A stretch of DNA of 64,000 bases from Calothrix sp. NIES-2098 (GTDB taxonomy: Bacteria > Cyanobacteriota > Cyanobacteriia > Cyanobacteriales > Nostocaceae): NCBI GenBank assembly GCA_002368175.1, contig AP018172.1, forward strand, positions 1,486,001 to 1,550,000, given 5' to 3'. Positions 1 to 10,489 of the stretch are shown here, in pieces (position 1 is the stretch's first letter; each line of letters starts with the position of its first letter). A model generated the notes under the pieces. That model was not told where the DNA came from and did not search any database. It worked only from the letters and a program-made list of their open reading frames with translations. Position numbers and translations under genes: made by a program.

Positions 1-195
1 TACTTTTTCTAATTCTGTTGATGTGAGTGTTCCAGAACCAGGGACAATTTTATCTAGTAGCCATTCACCAACAAAGCTAGGCAGACCAATAGAACTTAAC
101 CCACTAGAGGGTAATCTCGTTTTATCAATACAGAGATTGCCGAAAATCTCACGCACTAAATCGCTATTATAGGTTATTTCTTCATAAGAATTCAT
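1..195 (-). CDS. BrxL-like protein, N-terminal part (runs off left edge)
   Basis: A reading frame opens at an ATG at 193-195, overlapping the end of the PglZ gene by 14 bases, and stays open to the left edge (65 codons visible). The visible protein contains DLVREIFGNLCIDK, then LPSFVGEWLLDKIVPG. This resembles the N-terminus of BrxL, the Lon-like AAA+ protein of BREX systems, where a short helical segment precedes a 'vP.fV.E.Ll' motif. The ATPase and protease parts would lie outside the window, so the family call is an inference from position (last gene after a PglZ gene) plus weak motif similarity. The overlap implies translational coupling with the upstream gene. The frame itself is well supported; the BrxL identity is moderate. 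Confidence 0.55.
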   Translation of the reverse strand, partial: MNSYEEITYNSDLVREIFGNLCIDKTRLPSSGLSSIGLPSFVGEWLLDKIVPGSGTLTSTELEKV

Positions 196-2377
196 CGATA
201 TCAAATCCACTATTAAATATTTGCTTGATGGTGATTTTTGACTCAGGATTAAGGGCAATACTTGCAGCTTCAGCATTGGCAAATTGAAAAGCTAATTCAC
301 CAGATAAAAATAAGTCATTTCCTTGATTAAGCGGCAATTTTGGTACTTCTGGGATGATGATTGTAAAACTACAACGTTGATTTGCTGGAATTTCCTGAGT
401 TAATGGTTTTCCCTGTTGAAAAGCAGGCAATTCTTGAATATATAGACAAAGGTTTGTCAGAGGTAATGAGTTAGGATTATCGATAGTAATTTCTAGTTCT
501 CCTGATTGTTTGGCTTTACCTTCACCAACGCAGAAAACTAGCACAGGACGGCGTTGAATAGATTTTCGCAGGACAGATACGCCAACCAGCACTTCTTCGG
601 GAAATAACCCTCCATGTGAACCGATAATTTTTTGATTGCTAGTGTAGCTAAAAGAACTTAAACTAGCGGAGCCTTTCACAATACTAATATCGTGAGGGAG
701 ACTGTAGCGATTGCCTTCCAAAACCACAAATCTGCTATCATCAGTTTTACCAATCGCCATCCTTCCTTTAGGTTCTAGTTCTGGGGGGCAGTGGGTGATT
801 TTTTCGCAAGTACCCATCATCTGTCCGTGGTCGCTGGCAATCACAATTGTTAGTGCTTCTGGGTTGGGGTATTGTTGCAAGCAATAATCAATTTTTTTGG
901 CAATACCTTCTAAAGTGTGGGAACGGTCAAGTTCGTAAAGACTTTGCCAGTCTTTTTGAGTGTGATACAGGCGATCGAACTCATCGGTATCCCAGCAATA
1001 TAGCTGATGTGTCTTTTTTCTCAAAGCGCTGTAAAGCCTATCAACTTGTCCATCTGTATAACGTTTGCCTACGCCCATTTTTACAAAAGCTTTGCCAGCA
1101 TTAGCAACCCAAGCAGAATCATTAGGCAAAAGTTGCGCGTATAGACTCCATTTCGCATATTCTGTTTTAGTGGGTAGGATGCTAAACCGAGGCTCAATGG
1201 CAATTTCTACAGCTAGTTTGTATTTATTTGTTAGTAAAGATAATAGTTCTAAGTGGTCTAACCATCCTAAGCCATCAACCACAACCCACAACACAGCACT
1301 TTCTTGACAAAGGTTTTTTACTTTTGAGGCAACGCTGTAATTAAGGTAGGAATTTTCTACAGATTCTATCTGCATCTGGGGGTAGTGGTGGAGTACCCAT
1401 TCGACAAAGCTAGTCGCCAAACTTTCACTAATCTTTGGTGCAGAGGTAGGTTGCTTGATGACTTCCCAGCGACGGAAGGGCAGGTAATCTTTTGTTGCCC
1501 AAACTAAAGCTTGCTGAGGAGTTGCATCTAAAGCTAGGGGTTGGGGTTGCGGTGGCGGTTGGTTAAGGCTTAATTCTTGCTGTTGCTGATAATTAAGATA
1601 AGGTATAACTTTGGCTTCTCTTGCCCGATTTATCCAGTTAGGTCGTTTACCTAAAACTTTGTAAGCACAATTGGCAATTCTTTCCATACCTACTTGGTTA
1701 GTAGGTATGAGAGTTTCTAATACTTTGCCTTCAGTGCGAAAGATGAGTTGTTCCCAGTAGCTATCAAAGTCTTGAGTGAGTGAGTCGGGAATTGGCAAGG
1801 GATATTTGCCAAGGTCGTTGAATACTGGTTCTGCTATGCCTAACCAACAACGCAACAGCAATAATTTATCTTCAGTCTGGTAATAAGTTGCTAACTTATG
1901 TTGCTTAAACTGCTGCTGCCAGACTCGCTCAAAAGGTTGATATTCTTGTGGGACTAAAATTGCTAACCAAGCGGCAAGATGGGAAATAGAAGGTTCAGTA
2001 AACCATATCTGCCTATTACTGTTAAGGATGTTTTCTGCCAAAAAGTGGGCAATAGAATTGTCTTGGGGATAAGCATCTAACTGGGTAACAAAAATCAGTA
2101 ATTGCTCATCATTCCAGTCTTCCGGTAAGGGTACAGTAGCAAATAATTGTATTAGTTTGCTGCGAGGATGTTGCTTAATTTCCGCTATTTCCTCACTTCT
2201 ATTCCAAACTTGCAGCCAAGTTTTTGCCCATTCGCATAATCGTTCACCTTTTACCCAGCACGGGGCATCACTGATACCAAAAAACTGTATCCATTCCACT
2301 TCTGTGGTGATGGGGACATAGCCAGAGGGAATATCGTAGAGTCCGGTAGGATCTAGTATGATACGCCTATCACTCAT
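182..2377 (-). CDS. pglZ: PglZ-domain protein (BREX / phosphorothioate-linked defence)
   Basis: 731 aa. PglZ proteins carry an alkaline-phosphatase-fold domain and are core members of BREX and related phage-defence operons; their exact reaction is still unsettled. Visible motifs are VVVDGLGWLD (about residues 365-374), which supplies the metal-binding Asp of the fold; PTKTEYAKW (about 402-410), where the fold carries its nucleophile region; and SDHGQMMG (about 515-522), the second metal-binding motif. The N-terminal 300 residues are helical and Gln-rich near 265-280. The C-terminal 100 residues look beta-rich. The gene starts 5 bases after the stop of the large ATPase and overlaps the next gene by 14 bases, so it sits in one tight operon. 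The PglZ family call is strong; the substrate is unknown. Confidence 0.85.
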   Translation of the reverse strand: MSDRRIILDPTGLYDIPSGYVPITTEVEWIQFFGISDAPCWVKGERLCEWAKTWLQVWNRSEEIAEIKQHPRSKLIQLFATVPLPEDWNDEQLLIFVTQLDAYPQDNSIAHFLAENILNSNRQIWFTEPSISHLAAWLAILVPQEYQPFERVWQQQFKQHKLATYYQTEDKLLLLRCWLGIAEPVFNDLGKYPLPIPDSLTQDFDSYWEQLIFRTEGKVLETLIPTNQVGMERIANCAYKVLGKRPNWINRAREAKVIPYLNYQQQQELSLNQPPPQPQPLALDATPQQALVWATKDYLPFRRWEVIKQPTSAPKISESLATSFVEWVLHHYPQMQIESVENSYLNYSVASKVKNLCQESAVLWVVVDGLGWLDHLELLSLLTNKYKLAVEIAIEPRFSILPTKTEYAKWSLYAQLLPNDSAWVANAGKAFVKMGVGKRYTDGQVDRLYSALRKKTHQLYCWDTDEFDRLYHTQKDWQSLYELDRSHTLEGIAKKIDYCLQQYPNPEALTIVIASDHGQMMGTCEKITHCPPELEPKGRMAIGKTDDSRFVVLEGNRYSLPHDISIVKGSASLSSFSYTSNQKIIGSHGGLFPEEVLVGVSVLRKSIQRRPVLVFCVGEGKAKQSGELEITIDNPNSLPLTNLCLYIQELPAFQQGKPLTQEIPANQRCSFTIIIPEVPKLPLNQGNDLFLSGELAFQFANAEAASIALNPESKITIKQIFNSGFDIDEFL

Positions 2378-2382
2378 TCCTA

Positions 2383-5300
2383 TTACTCCTCCGTCATTTC
2401 TGAGAGCATTTGTCCTATCCTCTCGTACAGATTTTGTTGCTCTAGACGGGGAAGTTGCTGGAATAGTAAGAGAATTTGATTGGCAATATCTCTTTCGCGT
2501 TCCTCAATACATTGACGTTCTATACTTTCAAGTAATTGAGTAGTTGAGTTGTCAAGTAAGCTGATATATTCTGATTTTTCCTCTTGAATTTTATCTAATA
2601 AATTGTTAGCTGCTGCGAGTTTATCCGTATCATCAGATAATTGGTTGATTTCGGTAAAACTACTTTCTAAATCTTCAATCCATTGCTGGGCAGCAGCTTG
2701 TTGCTTTTGTTCTATTTCTGTATGGAGTGAATGTAGGCGATCGCTAAATTTCTCTATTACTGCTTTATTTCTATCTTCCCAATTTTGTAATCTATCTAAC
2801 TGAGTTTGACAAGCTTCTAAAGTCTCTACTTTTGTTGACTCGGCTATTTGTAATAAATCAATTATTATTGCTAAATCTCCTCTAATTCCTTCATACTCTG
2901 TTTCTATTTCCGAACCTGAGTATTGAGGCGACTTTTTCAGTAATTCTTTTTGAAACATTTGGGCATCTTCTACGTTTGTTAAATACTCTAAATTATGCTT
3001 ATATTCTTGTAATTCAGCAGTATATTCTTGGATTTTTTGCTGGAAATTGACTGCTAACTGAGCAATTTTGCTTTGAAAGCGGTCAATATTAACGATATTC
3101 AACTCTCCACTAGAAATTCTTGTCAAAGCATCATTACAACTGGCAATAGAATTACTTTGTTGATAGCGATTTTCTAGACTTTGTATTTGCTCTAGGTCAT
3201 TCTTTAAACTCTGAATTTTTGGCTGTAGTTCTTGATAGGCTGCGTAATCAGCAGAATCTTGAAAAACAATATCCAGTTTTGCATATTCTGTATTAATAGT
3301 ATCTAACTCAGGGAGACTATTGACTGATTGGAGTTGATTACGAATATTTACCAAGCTAGAACGATAGTCAGTAATTCTGTTTTGAATAGACTGAACAAGT
3401 TCAGCAATTTCCGGCTGAAATTTATCAGGATAGTTAAAGCGATATTGTAAATTTTCAATTTCTTGCAAGGCTTCTTGAGCAAGATGAATTGTTTTGATTT
3501 TTGTGGCAGAATTGCGAATACTCTGCATGATTTGCGTATCTTCGGCTTGCTTTTGCCCGGCTTCTGCTTGCTGCCTGATTTCTGTTAATCTGATGTTGGC
3601 AGTGCGGAGGGCATTTTGCAAACTCTCGATTAGATGAGAAGGTATCTCTGCAATTTGATTAATTTGGTCAATTACTTGTTGAATTTCTCTTTGATAAGTA
3701 CTACAAGCTTGTTCGGTAGATAAGGACTCAGCAAGCTTGCTTTGTTCTGCTACAAGTTGGTCAATTTTTTCACTGACAGTTTGGAATGCTTTGTTAAAGC
3801 GATCGCGTTGTTGTTGTGTTGGTAAAATTGGGTTGTCTGGCGATCCTTTCTTTAGTTGAGAATAAAGTGATAAAAATGCTGCCAATGGTGCATCGCTAGG
3901 TAAGTTCTCGGCAGCTTCTACTGGTTGAAACCACTTGTTAATTTCCGCAACTCCAGCACTCACCTGCTTTCTATTCCTAATTAACTCTTCTTTCTCTAAA
4001 CCCTCCGGTTCATTAGACTCTAAAAAAGCCGCAACTTCCGCTAAATAATCTTGCGCCTGGTGATAATCTATAGACGATGACGGCAGAATCGGCATTTGTA
4101 TTTGTTGGCGACGAATTAGTTTAGCTTTTTGTTTAATAATCCAATCATCAACAAATGCGGTGGGGTTTTGCAGAATATCAGTGTTACCCCAATTTTGTAG
4201 AGATTTCTCCTCTAAAGGAACAATCTCTCCCTTTTTAGGAGTAAGTTTGATGCGTCCTCGTAAAATAACTTCTTTGCGGTGAATTGCCAGCCATCCTGCT
4301 AGTAACATAGTAAAGTTATACTCGCTATAACCAAAAGGCGGAGCAGAGAGCACTTGCCAAATTTTTTCTAAGTCAAAAGTATTTTTTGGCAATCCTTTTA
4401 AGTCAGTGAGTTCAGAAATTTTATCCCAAGCAACACGTATTTTGCGATCGGTTGGTTCTTTTACAATATACTTATCTGATGTTTTCGTAAATAGATGCCA
4501 CAATTTGACAAAAATCTGGTCAATAACAGTACCGTAAGAACGGTCAGGAAGTGTCTGTTGATTGATATTATCTTCTATGAAGATTTGTTTTGCAGTCCAA
4601 CCAACGATTTTTTTACCTGTCTGATGATCTGAACGCATTTTATCAATTTCATCAACAGGCGGAACAAAGGGATATAAATCTTGTAAAAGGAAACTGACTA
4701 CCCGTTGCGGGTTTTGTTGTTCAGTAGGAGTAAGTTTCTCAATTCCGACGCAATGATAAGTACAATTAGTTAATAATCTGTTTAACCGCGTAATTGCCTC
4801 TTTTTGCCAACGCTGAAGCTGTTCTTGATAGGCTTTCCCTAACAAGCGTTTATCAGCAATATCAGTTTTTTCCAGAGCTTTTATCCTGAGAATTATCCGG
4901 GCTAAATTTCCAGTTTCTTCTGTAGGAATAGCAACGGCAATATATTGTCTAACTGGCGATTTATATAAATAATCTGCTATCTTATTACGCAAATCTTGTA
5001 ATTCTTCTTGAGTTTCTCCCAAGACATAAGCCAAAATTCCCTTTTCTTTAGTCTCTTTGAGAATTCGATTATTCTCTAACGCTCTAATAAATTTATCAAT
5101 ACTATATATCTTATACTCAAAACGCCAGTCCTCACTCACCAATTGGTTATCTTTGACAAACTGCGTAGCACTAATTGTAGTATTGGAGGAATATTGTTTC
5201 AGAATATTAATCTCACTACAGTAAGTCACTACATCATTAATTGATGTAGTCTGTAATTTTATTTTCTCCTCAATTTCTTCTTGAATATCTTTAGGATTAA

Positions 5301-6990
5301 TTTCTCCCCAGAATCGATAAAGTTTAATTTCTGGCTGTTGGTAAATTAGGGATCTTTCTTTTTCCAGTTTATTTAGCGCTGTCTGGAGTTTAGATTTAGT
5401 TAATCCTGTCAAAGCTACCAAAATCTCTTGATGTTCTTCTCGGTCAGCTTTAGTAAGTTTTTCTCCGCTAGCTTCGTATAAAAATAAAGCTTTAAGCACA
5501 GTTAATTCATCTGTATCATCGGCACCTGAAACTATATCTACAGCTTTTTTATATTGGCTATAAACAGGATAGTTAGAAAAGTTCTCTAGAAAGGTGTCTA
5601 CTAAAGCAATGGGATATATGTAATTGAGTTTTCCAGTATTTTCGACAGGCTGAGTATCGATAAAATTTTTGACATAGTGTTTAATAAACTGAATAGCAGT
5701 TCTGTCTTGAGTAAAATCAAGGTTACACAGTAGATATGCCGTTAGGGGATGGAGTGGAAAGCAACCCTCAGACAAGTGATTATAAAATTCTTGAAAAGAC
5801 CAGCCTTTTTCTCGATAAATTTTAATTCTTCGCTCAAAAGCCGTTTCAGCTTCTCTCCTCAGAGTGTTATGCCAGTGAGAACGGAATTGTTGCCAATTAC
5901 TTTCGTTTTTTGGCAATAATAAGTTTTCTATTACCAGTTCTAAGCTAGAAGTAGGATTATCATAAGTAGTACCATCTTTTGGTGCGAGGCGAGTGGCAAC
6001 CTTTAAATATTCTGGCATTGCATTAGCAGAGATTCCTACGCCTCTACTTGGATGAATTTGAGTAAAACTTAGCAGAGCGATTTTACCTTTGTAGTTCTCA
6101 CAAATGTTAGTAATATTTTGCAGTGCTGTGCCTCCAGCACCAATATCATCTGCTGCCCAAGATTTTAAATAGTAGTTTAGCTCATCAAATAAAATTAAAA
6201 TTCCTTGAAAGCGAGCAGTTTCACCAGTGCAATAATTTTTTATCAGGTCTTCTAGAATTATTTGAACATTGATATCGGCAGTAAAATCAGGAGTAAAACC
6301 AGTGATTTGAAAAGCCAGTTTTTTAACAGTAGATATAACACCAGAATTATTCTCTCTGAGGAATCGAATAAGAGAATTCACATCACCATCAGGATTGCCT
6401 ATACTTCGTAAATATTGCTCTGCTTTTGCCCTATTCTCTGGATTCAAACTTTCTAAGTAGCGTAGAGGTTCGCTGCATATATGCTGTGCTAAAGAATCTT
6501 GAATACCTTGTGCTTCTATACTTTTAACGAGTTGTTGTAGAAATTGCTTTCTGATATCGCCGCCTATGTCACCACTAAGACATATAACTAAATGTTGGTG
6601 GCGTTGATTTTGTTTAAATAGCTTTAAGCCTTCAACAACAGCCTGACTTTTTCCAGATGTCGCCTTTTCTATTTGTGACAAAATACCTTGTATTTCCGGA
6701 CTGTGGAAGGGTTTTTGGAAAAAGTTTGCTATAGCGATCGCAAAATGTGACTTACCCTTACCATATTGTTGAATCATCAAGTGGATGTTCGGCTGATTTG
6801 CACTATGATAACTACGGCGCACGGCATCCAAAATACCAACTGTAGATAACTCAGGTTTTGCTTGGTCGTAGTTAAAAATAAAACTTTCGCACAAAGACAA
6901 ATTCTTCTGCGAATCATCCATCATGCCAAAGTTTACAGAACTGGCAATACTACCCTTTTCGTTGATTTCAACAAGTTGGTTGAGGAGCAT
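2383..6990 (-). CDS. Large P-loop ATPase with coiled-coil C-terminus (BrxC/PbeC-like)
   Basis: 1535 aa. The N-terminal NTPase domain has Walker A QYGKGKSH (residues 75-82) and a Walker B-like ILILFDE (264-270). That arrangement resembles the DUF499/BrxC-type ATPases found with PglZ in BREX and phosphorothioate-dependent systems. From about residue 1080 to 1500 the protein is rich in Gln, Glu, Leu and Ile with heptad character, suggesting long coiled coils as in SMC-like defence ATPases. It lies 34 bases after the small upstream gene and 5 bases before pglZ, so co-transcription is expected. The probable role is an ATP-driven motor or sensor of the restriction arm. I cannot decide between the BrxC and Pbe-type names from sequence alone. 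Confidence 0.75.
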   Translation of the reverse strand: MLLNQLVEINEKGSIASSVNFGMMDDSQKNLSLCESFIFNYDQAKPELSTVGILDAVRRSYHSANQPNIHLMIQQYGKGKSHFAIAIANFFQKPFHSPEIQGILSQIEKATSGKSQAVVEGLKLFKQNQRHQHLVICLSGDIGGDIRKQFLQQLVKSIEAQGIQDSLAQHICSEPLRYLESLNPENRAKAEQYLRSIGNPDGDVNSLIRFLRENNSGVISTVKKLAFQITGFTPDFTADINVQIILEDLIKNYCTGETARFQGILILFDELNYYLKSWAADDIGAGGTALQNITNICENYKGKIALLSFTQIHPSRGVGISANAMPEYLKVATRLAPKDGTTYDNPTSSLELVIENLLLPKNESNWQQFRSHWHNTLRREAETAFERRIKIYREKGWSFQEFYNHLSEGCFPLHPLTAYLLCNLDFTQDRTAIQFIKHYVKNFIDTQPVENTGKLNYIYPIALVDTFLENFSNYPVYSQYKKAVDIVSGADDTDELTVLKALFLYEASGEKLTKADREEHQEILVALTGLTKSKLQTALNKLEKERSLIYQQPEIKLYRFWGEINPKDIQEEIEEKIKLQTTSINDVVTYCSEINILKQYSSNTTISATQFVKDNQLVSEDWRFEYKIYSIDKFIRALENNRILKETKEKGILAYVLGETQEELQDLRNKIADYLYKSPVRQYIAVAIPTEETGNLARIILRIKALEKTDIADKRLLGKAYQEQLQRWQKEAITRLNRLLTNCTYHCVGIEKLTPTEQQNPQRVVSFLLQDLYPFVPPVDEIDKMRSDHQTGKKIVGWTAKQIFIEDNINQQTLPDRSYGTVIDQIFVKLWHLFTKTSDKYIVKEPTDRKIRVAWDKISELTDLKGLPKNTFDLEKIWQVLSAPPFGYSEYNFTMLLAGWLAIHRKEVILRGRIKLTPKKGEIVPLEEKSLQNWGNTDILQNPTAFVDDWIIKQKAKLIRRQQIQMPILPSSSIDYHQAQDYLAEVAAFLESNEPEGLEKEELIRNRKQVSAGVAEINKWFQPVEAAENLPSDAPLAAFLSLYSQLKKGSPDNPILPTQQQRDRFNKAFQTVSEKIDQLVAEQSKLAESLSTEQACSTYQREIQQVIDQINQIAEIPSHLIESLQNALRTANIRLTEIRQQAEAGQKQAEDTQIMQSIRNSATKIKTIHLAQEALQEIENLQYRFNYPDKFQPEIAELVQSIQNRITDYRSSLVNIRNQLQSVNSLPELDTINTEYAKLDIVFQDSADYAAYQELQPKIQSLKNDLEQIQSLENRYQQSNSIASCNDALTRISSGELNIVNIDRFQSKIAQLAVNFQQKIQEYTAELQEYKHNLEYLTNVEDAQMFQKELLKKSPQYSGSEIETEYEGIRGDLAIIIDLLQIAESTKVETLEACQTQLDRLQNWEDRNKAVIEKFSDRLHSLHTEIEQKQQAAAQQWIEDLESSFTEINQLSDDTDKLAAANNLLDKIQEEKSEYISLLDNSTTQLLESIERQCIEERERDIANQILLLFQQLPRLEQQNLYERIGQMLSEMTEE

Positions 6991-7024
6991 AGTAAATTAA
7001 AAATGGCAAATGCAAAAAAGATAA

Positions 7025-7465
7025 TTATCCCGAAGGAAGACGCTTAATTCGCTCTGATGGCCAATTTTTAGGTGCTAATTGCTGGGGTAGTAGTATCCAC
7101 AAAAGTCTTTCTAGCTTGCGAGTCTCTTCCAGTTGTTTCCAGAAAAGGGTAATGCGACTGCCAGATGTAACTCGCAGATAAGTAATTAGACAATCTAACC
7201 CTTCCAATAAAACAATCTGTTTGCTCACCCCAGAACACATTGATTTAATGGCACTGAGTTCGATATCTAAATTGTGATGAAGAGCAAGAAAGTTCTCTGC
7301 TGGATGAATCCTTTGTAGCAAATTTTTTCGGTAGTTGGCCCGATGGGCGTTGTTGTAATGAGCGATACGCACCAATTCGGTTTCGTCAGGCCTGTCCCAA
7401 AGCAGCAGATGAATTCGGTCATCGGGTCTGGCATGTCGCAGCGGCACGGGAACTTCATCTGTCAT
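7025..7465 (-). CDS. Small defence-operon protein (possible phosphorothioation-associated protein 4)
   Basis: 146 aa, no signal peptide or membrane segment. Its start codon overlaps the stop of the DUF4007 gene (ATGACAGATGA, 11 bases), which argues for translational coupling and a stoichiometric partner. The sequence contains LLLWDRPDETELVR and a central ITYLRVTSGSRITLFWKQLE stretch; I see no catalytic motif. Proteins of this size occur at this place in cyanobacterial phosphorothioation-linked operons and, as BrxF, in type 3 BREX. I could not settle which family it belongs to. The gene is real by context; its function is unknown. Confidence 0.6.
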   Translation of the reverse strand: MTDEVPVPLRHARPDDRIHLLLWDRPDETELVRIAHYNNAHRANYRKNLLQRIHPAENFLALHHNLDIELSAIKSMCSGVSKQIVLLEGLDCLITYLRVTSGSRITLFWKQLEETRKLERLLWILLPQQLAPKNWPSERIKRLPSG

Positions 7466-8279
7466 AAGCTTTCCCCAGCAGTGTCAAAGGTTCATCCCAG
7501 CGCGGAATCACCTGAAAAGGAGGTACTGCCCGTCGCTGTTCGATGATGCCATAAGCTTCCAATGCATTTAGCTGTTCTTGTAATGCCTCTGGTTTTATTC
7601 CTAATACGGGAGCAAGCCCCATTTTTTCGTTCAGAATAGACTCAGTCAGAATGGAACTTTCGCCTTGAAAGTCACGTTCCCATAATTTTGCTAAGAAGTA
7701 GCCTAATAGATAAGGGTTAGGTAAATTAGCATAGCCACTAATATATTTATCATTTTCTTGAGTAATAAACTTGCAGGCTGCTAAAGCAGTAAACTCAGTA
7801 TATGCTCGTAATATAAATTTAATTCTGTCAGCAATTACTTTGCTTTCTTCGTCAAATATCGACGCACTGTGGTATAGCAATTCTTCTTTAGTAAATTTAG
7901 GATAGCGAGGTAAAAATGTATATACAAAGTAAGCCCATGCACCCCAATCAGCAGGGTTTTCTGGTGTTATTTGTAGACCGCGATCGCCAAAACTTAAATA
8001 AAAGTGCATCAACCAATCTGTAATATTCGACTCAAAGCTGGGGTCTAGTCGCAAAACAATATCTCCCTCTGGACTGGGACGATTATTCTTAATTAATCCT
8101 GCACGTATTGCCCAACTTTTTACCCGCCCTACTTTGCCATTACCCAAACTGGTTTTTACCATCAAATTAGGTAAGCTATCATCTAAGCCGTTATCTTGAG
8201 CCGCAGCACGAACAATTCTACTTATTTCATCTTTTTTTAGAGCAAAAGAACCATTAAAATGTAATTGCAATTTAGCCAT
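7455..8279 (-). CDS. DUF4007-type protein of phosphorothioate-linked restriction operon
   Basis: 274 aa if translation starts at the ATG at 8277-8279 (MAKLQLHFNGSF), which has AAAGGAT upstream; an in-frame ATG six codons earlier is also possible. The pattern LHFNGSFALKKDE at the N-terminus, VKSWAIRAGLI, and a C-terminal LNALEAYGIIEQRR winged-helix-like region fit the DUF4007 family, which is known next to dnd/PglZ genes. It is the first gene of the leftward defence operon and is divergent from dndE. The likely role is DNA or modification recognition for the ATPase/PglZ effectors; this is inferred from association only. No enzymatic motif is visible. Confidence 0.7.
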   Translation of the reverse strand: MAKLQLHFNGSFALKKDEISRIVRAAAQDNGLDDSLPNLMVKTSLGNGKVGRVKSWAIRAGLIKNNRPSPEGDIVLRLDPSFESNITDWLMHFYLSFGDRGLQITPENPADWGAWAYFVYTFLPRYPKFTKEELLYHSASIFDEESKVIADRIKFILRAYTEFTALAACKFITQENDKYISGYANLPNPYLLGYFLAKLWERDFQGESSILTESILNEKMGLAPVLGIKPEALQEQLNALEAYGIIEQRRAVPPFQVIPRWDEPLTLLGKAYDR

Positions 8280-8417
8280 AATATCCTTTAATAACAAATT
8301 TAAATGTTTTGATGTATTAGATTGGGTAAACTAAAATTATACCAAATTACTAACAAGATGTTAGGTATTATTAATTATGTGAAAGCATAATATAGAGTAT
8401 TCCTTTAATCTTTAATC
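8280..8417. promoter_or_regulatory. Divergent promoter region between the restriction operon and dndE
   Basis: This 138-base AT-rich gap separates two operons that read away from each other. It must hold both promoters. It includes the run at 8338-8400 with several A/T tracts. No clear inverted repeat or -35/-10 pair could be assigned with confidence. Shared control of modification and restriction genes would make biological sense. Confidence 0.4.
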
Positions 8418-8804
<387 letters not shown>

Positions 8805-8876
8805 CAGGATATAAAACATGGTGCGTTATGCTGCTGCTAACACAACTAAACCCTGTCAACATCTTGAAATGCTCTT

Positions 8877-10328
8877 ATGGTAGAGAGCTATGTAGAAATT
8901 GAGCGTCATCGAGCTGCGATCGCCCGGACTGACATTTCCCGTCCGGTAAGATTGGCTATAGAATGGGCAATCCTCAATCCGGAAACTACCTTTTTTGACT
9001 ACGGTTGCGGCTACGGTGGCGATGTCCAGCGCGTGGCAAATTTAGGTTACACCAGTGTTGGCTGGGACCCGTACTATTATCCCGATGAGCAAATTACCGC
9101 CGCTGATGTTGTCAACTTGGGTTATGTCCTCAACGTCATCGAAGACCCCCAAGAACGGCGAGAAAGCTTAATTAAAGCTTGGGAACTCACCCGCAAAGTC
9201 TTAATTGTCGCTGCACAAGTTCTAGTCAACGCACCCAGTAAAACCCAATTAGCTTACAGCGATGGGATTGTTACCCGTCGCAATACTTTTCAGAAATATT
9301 ACGAACAAGAAGAACTCAAAAGTTACATTGATGAAGTACTGAATGTAGATGCAGTACCCGTGGCTTTAGGCGTCTACTTCGTCTTTCGCGATGAAGTTGA
9401 AAAAGAAAGTTTCAAGGCTATCCGCTTCTTTACTCGCAGTTCTACGCCCAGAATTCGTATTCCCAGCAAGCGGTTTGAAGATTACCAAGAACTACTCGCA
9501 CCATTGATGGCGTTTTTTACCCAGCGTGGAAGATTACCAATCAAAGGTGAATTAAGGAACGAACAGGAATTATTGAGTGAATTTGGTAACTTCCGCCGTG
9601 CCTTTAGTGTAGTATTACAAGCTACCGACGAAGCAGAATGGGATGCGATCGCATATCGTCGTTCCCTTGATATCCAAGTTTATCTCGCTCTCACCCACTT
9701 TGAACAACGTCCCTCATGGCATAAACTCGCCCCAGAAATGCGTCATGACATCAAAGCCTTTTTTGGGAGTTATGAGGAAGCTTGTGCAGTCGCCGATCAA
9801 AAACTTTTTAGCTTAGGTCAACTTAGAGTAGTGCAAACAGCTTGCGAAAAAAGCAAAATTGGCAAACATACCCGTGGTGCTTTATACGTTCATGTTTCAG
9901 CTCTTACAGAACTCGATGCTTTATTGCGAATTTATGAAGGTTGCGCTAGCCGTACCATTGGGCGTGTAGATGGTGCTACTTTAATCAAATTTTGCATCGA
10001 TAAACCGCAAATCTGCTATCTGTTTTACCCCGACTTCGACACCGATCCCCATCCCGCCTTAAAAGCCAGTATCATTATTGACTTTATTACCTTAAAAATT
10101 ACTCACCGCGACTACCAAACCAGAGCAAATCCTCCCATTCTGCACCGCAAAGAAACCTTTGTCACACCCAACTATCCACTACACGAAAAATTCGCTAAAC
10201 TTACTCAACAAGAACAGCAACTAGGGCTGCTCAAACAAAAAAGTGATATTGGCACTCGTGAAGGCTGGGAAAAGTGCCTCGCCGCACACAAAGTTGAAAT
10301 TAGAGGCCATCAAGTTTATGAAGTTTAG
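8877..10328 (+). CDS. DNA phosphorothioation-associated putative methyltransferase
   Basis: 483 aa. The N-terminal half has a class I SAM-binding fold: FFDYGCGYGGDVQR is motif I, GWDPYY the acidic loop, and NLGYVLNVIEDPQERRESL resembles motif IV and following. The C-terminal half carries a separate domain ending in EGWEKCLAAHKVEIRGHQ. This two-part layout matches the cyanobacterial family annotated as phosphorothioation-associated putative methyltransferase. It directly follows dndE on the same strand, supporting a link to DNA sulfur modification. The methylated substrate is unknown; it may be DNA or a small molecule. The ATG at 8877 was chosen because no in-frame upstream ATG exists after the dndE stop. 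Confidence 0.8.
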   Translation: MVESYVEIERHRAAIARTDISRPVRLAIEWAILNPETTFFDYGCGYGGDVQRVANLGYTSVGWDPYYYPDEQITAADVVNLGYVLNVIEDPQERRESLIKAWELTRKVLIVAAQVLVNAPSKTQLAYSDGIVTRRNTFQKYYEQEELKSYIDEVLNVDAVPVALGVYFVFRDEVEKESFKAIRFFTRSSTPRIRIPSKRFEDYQELLAPLMAFFTQRGRLPIKGELRNEQELLSEFGNFRRAFSVVLQATDEAEWDAIAYRRSLDIQVYLALTHFEQRPSWHKLAPEMRHDIKAFFGSYEEACAVADQKLFSLGQLRVVQTACEKSKIGKHTRGALYVHVSALTELDALLRIYEGCASRTIGRVDGATLIKFCIDKPQICYLFYPDFDTDPHPALKASIIIDFITLKITHRDYQTRANPPILHRKETFVTPNYPLHEKFAKLTQQEQQLGLLKQKSDIGTREGWEKCLAAHKVEIRGHQVYEV

Positions 10329-10489
10329 TTGTGATTGGGCATGGCGTATAGGTCTATTTATTTAGCATAATAAACACTTCTCACGAATGATTTTATGGTT
10401 CCTATTATGGATATCGAACCACAGATAAAGACAGATGCACGCAGATATCGATAAATGTTTATCTGTGTACATCTATAATTGTTTGAATT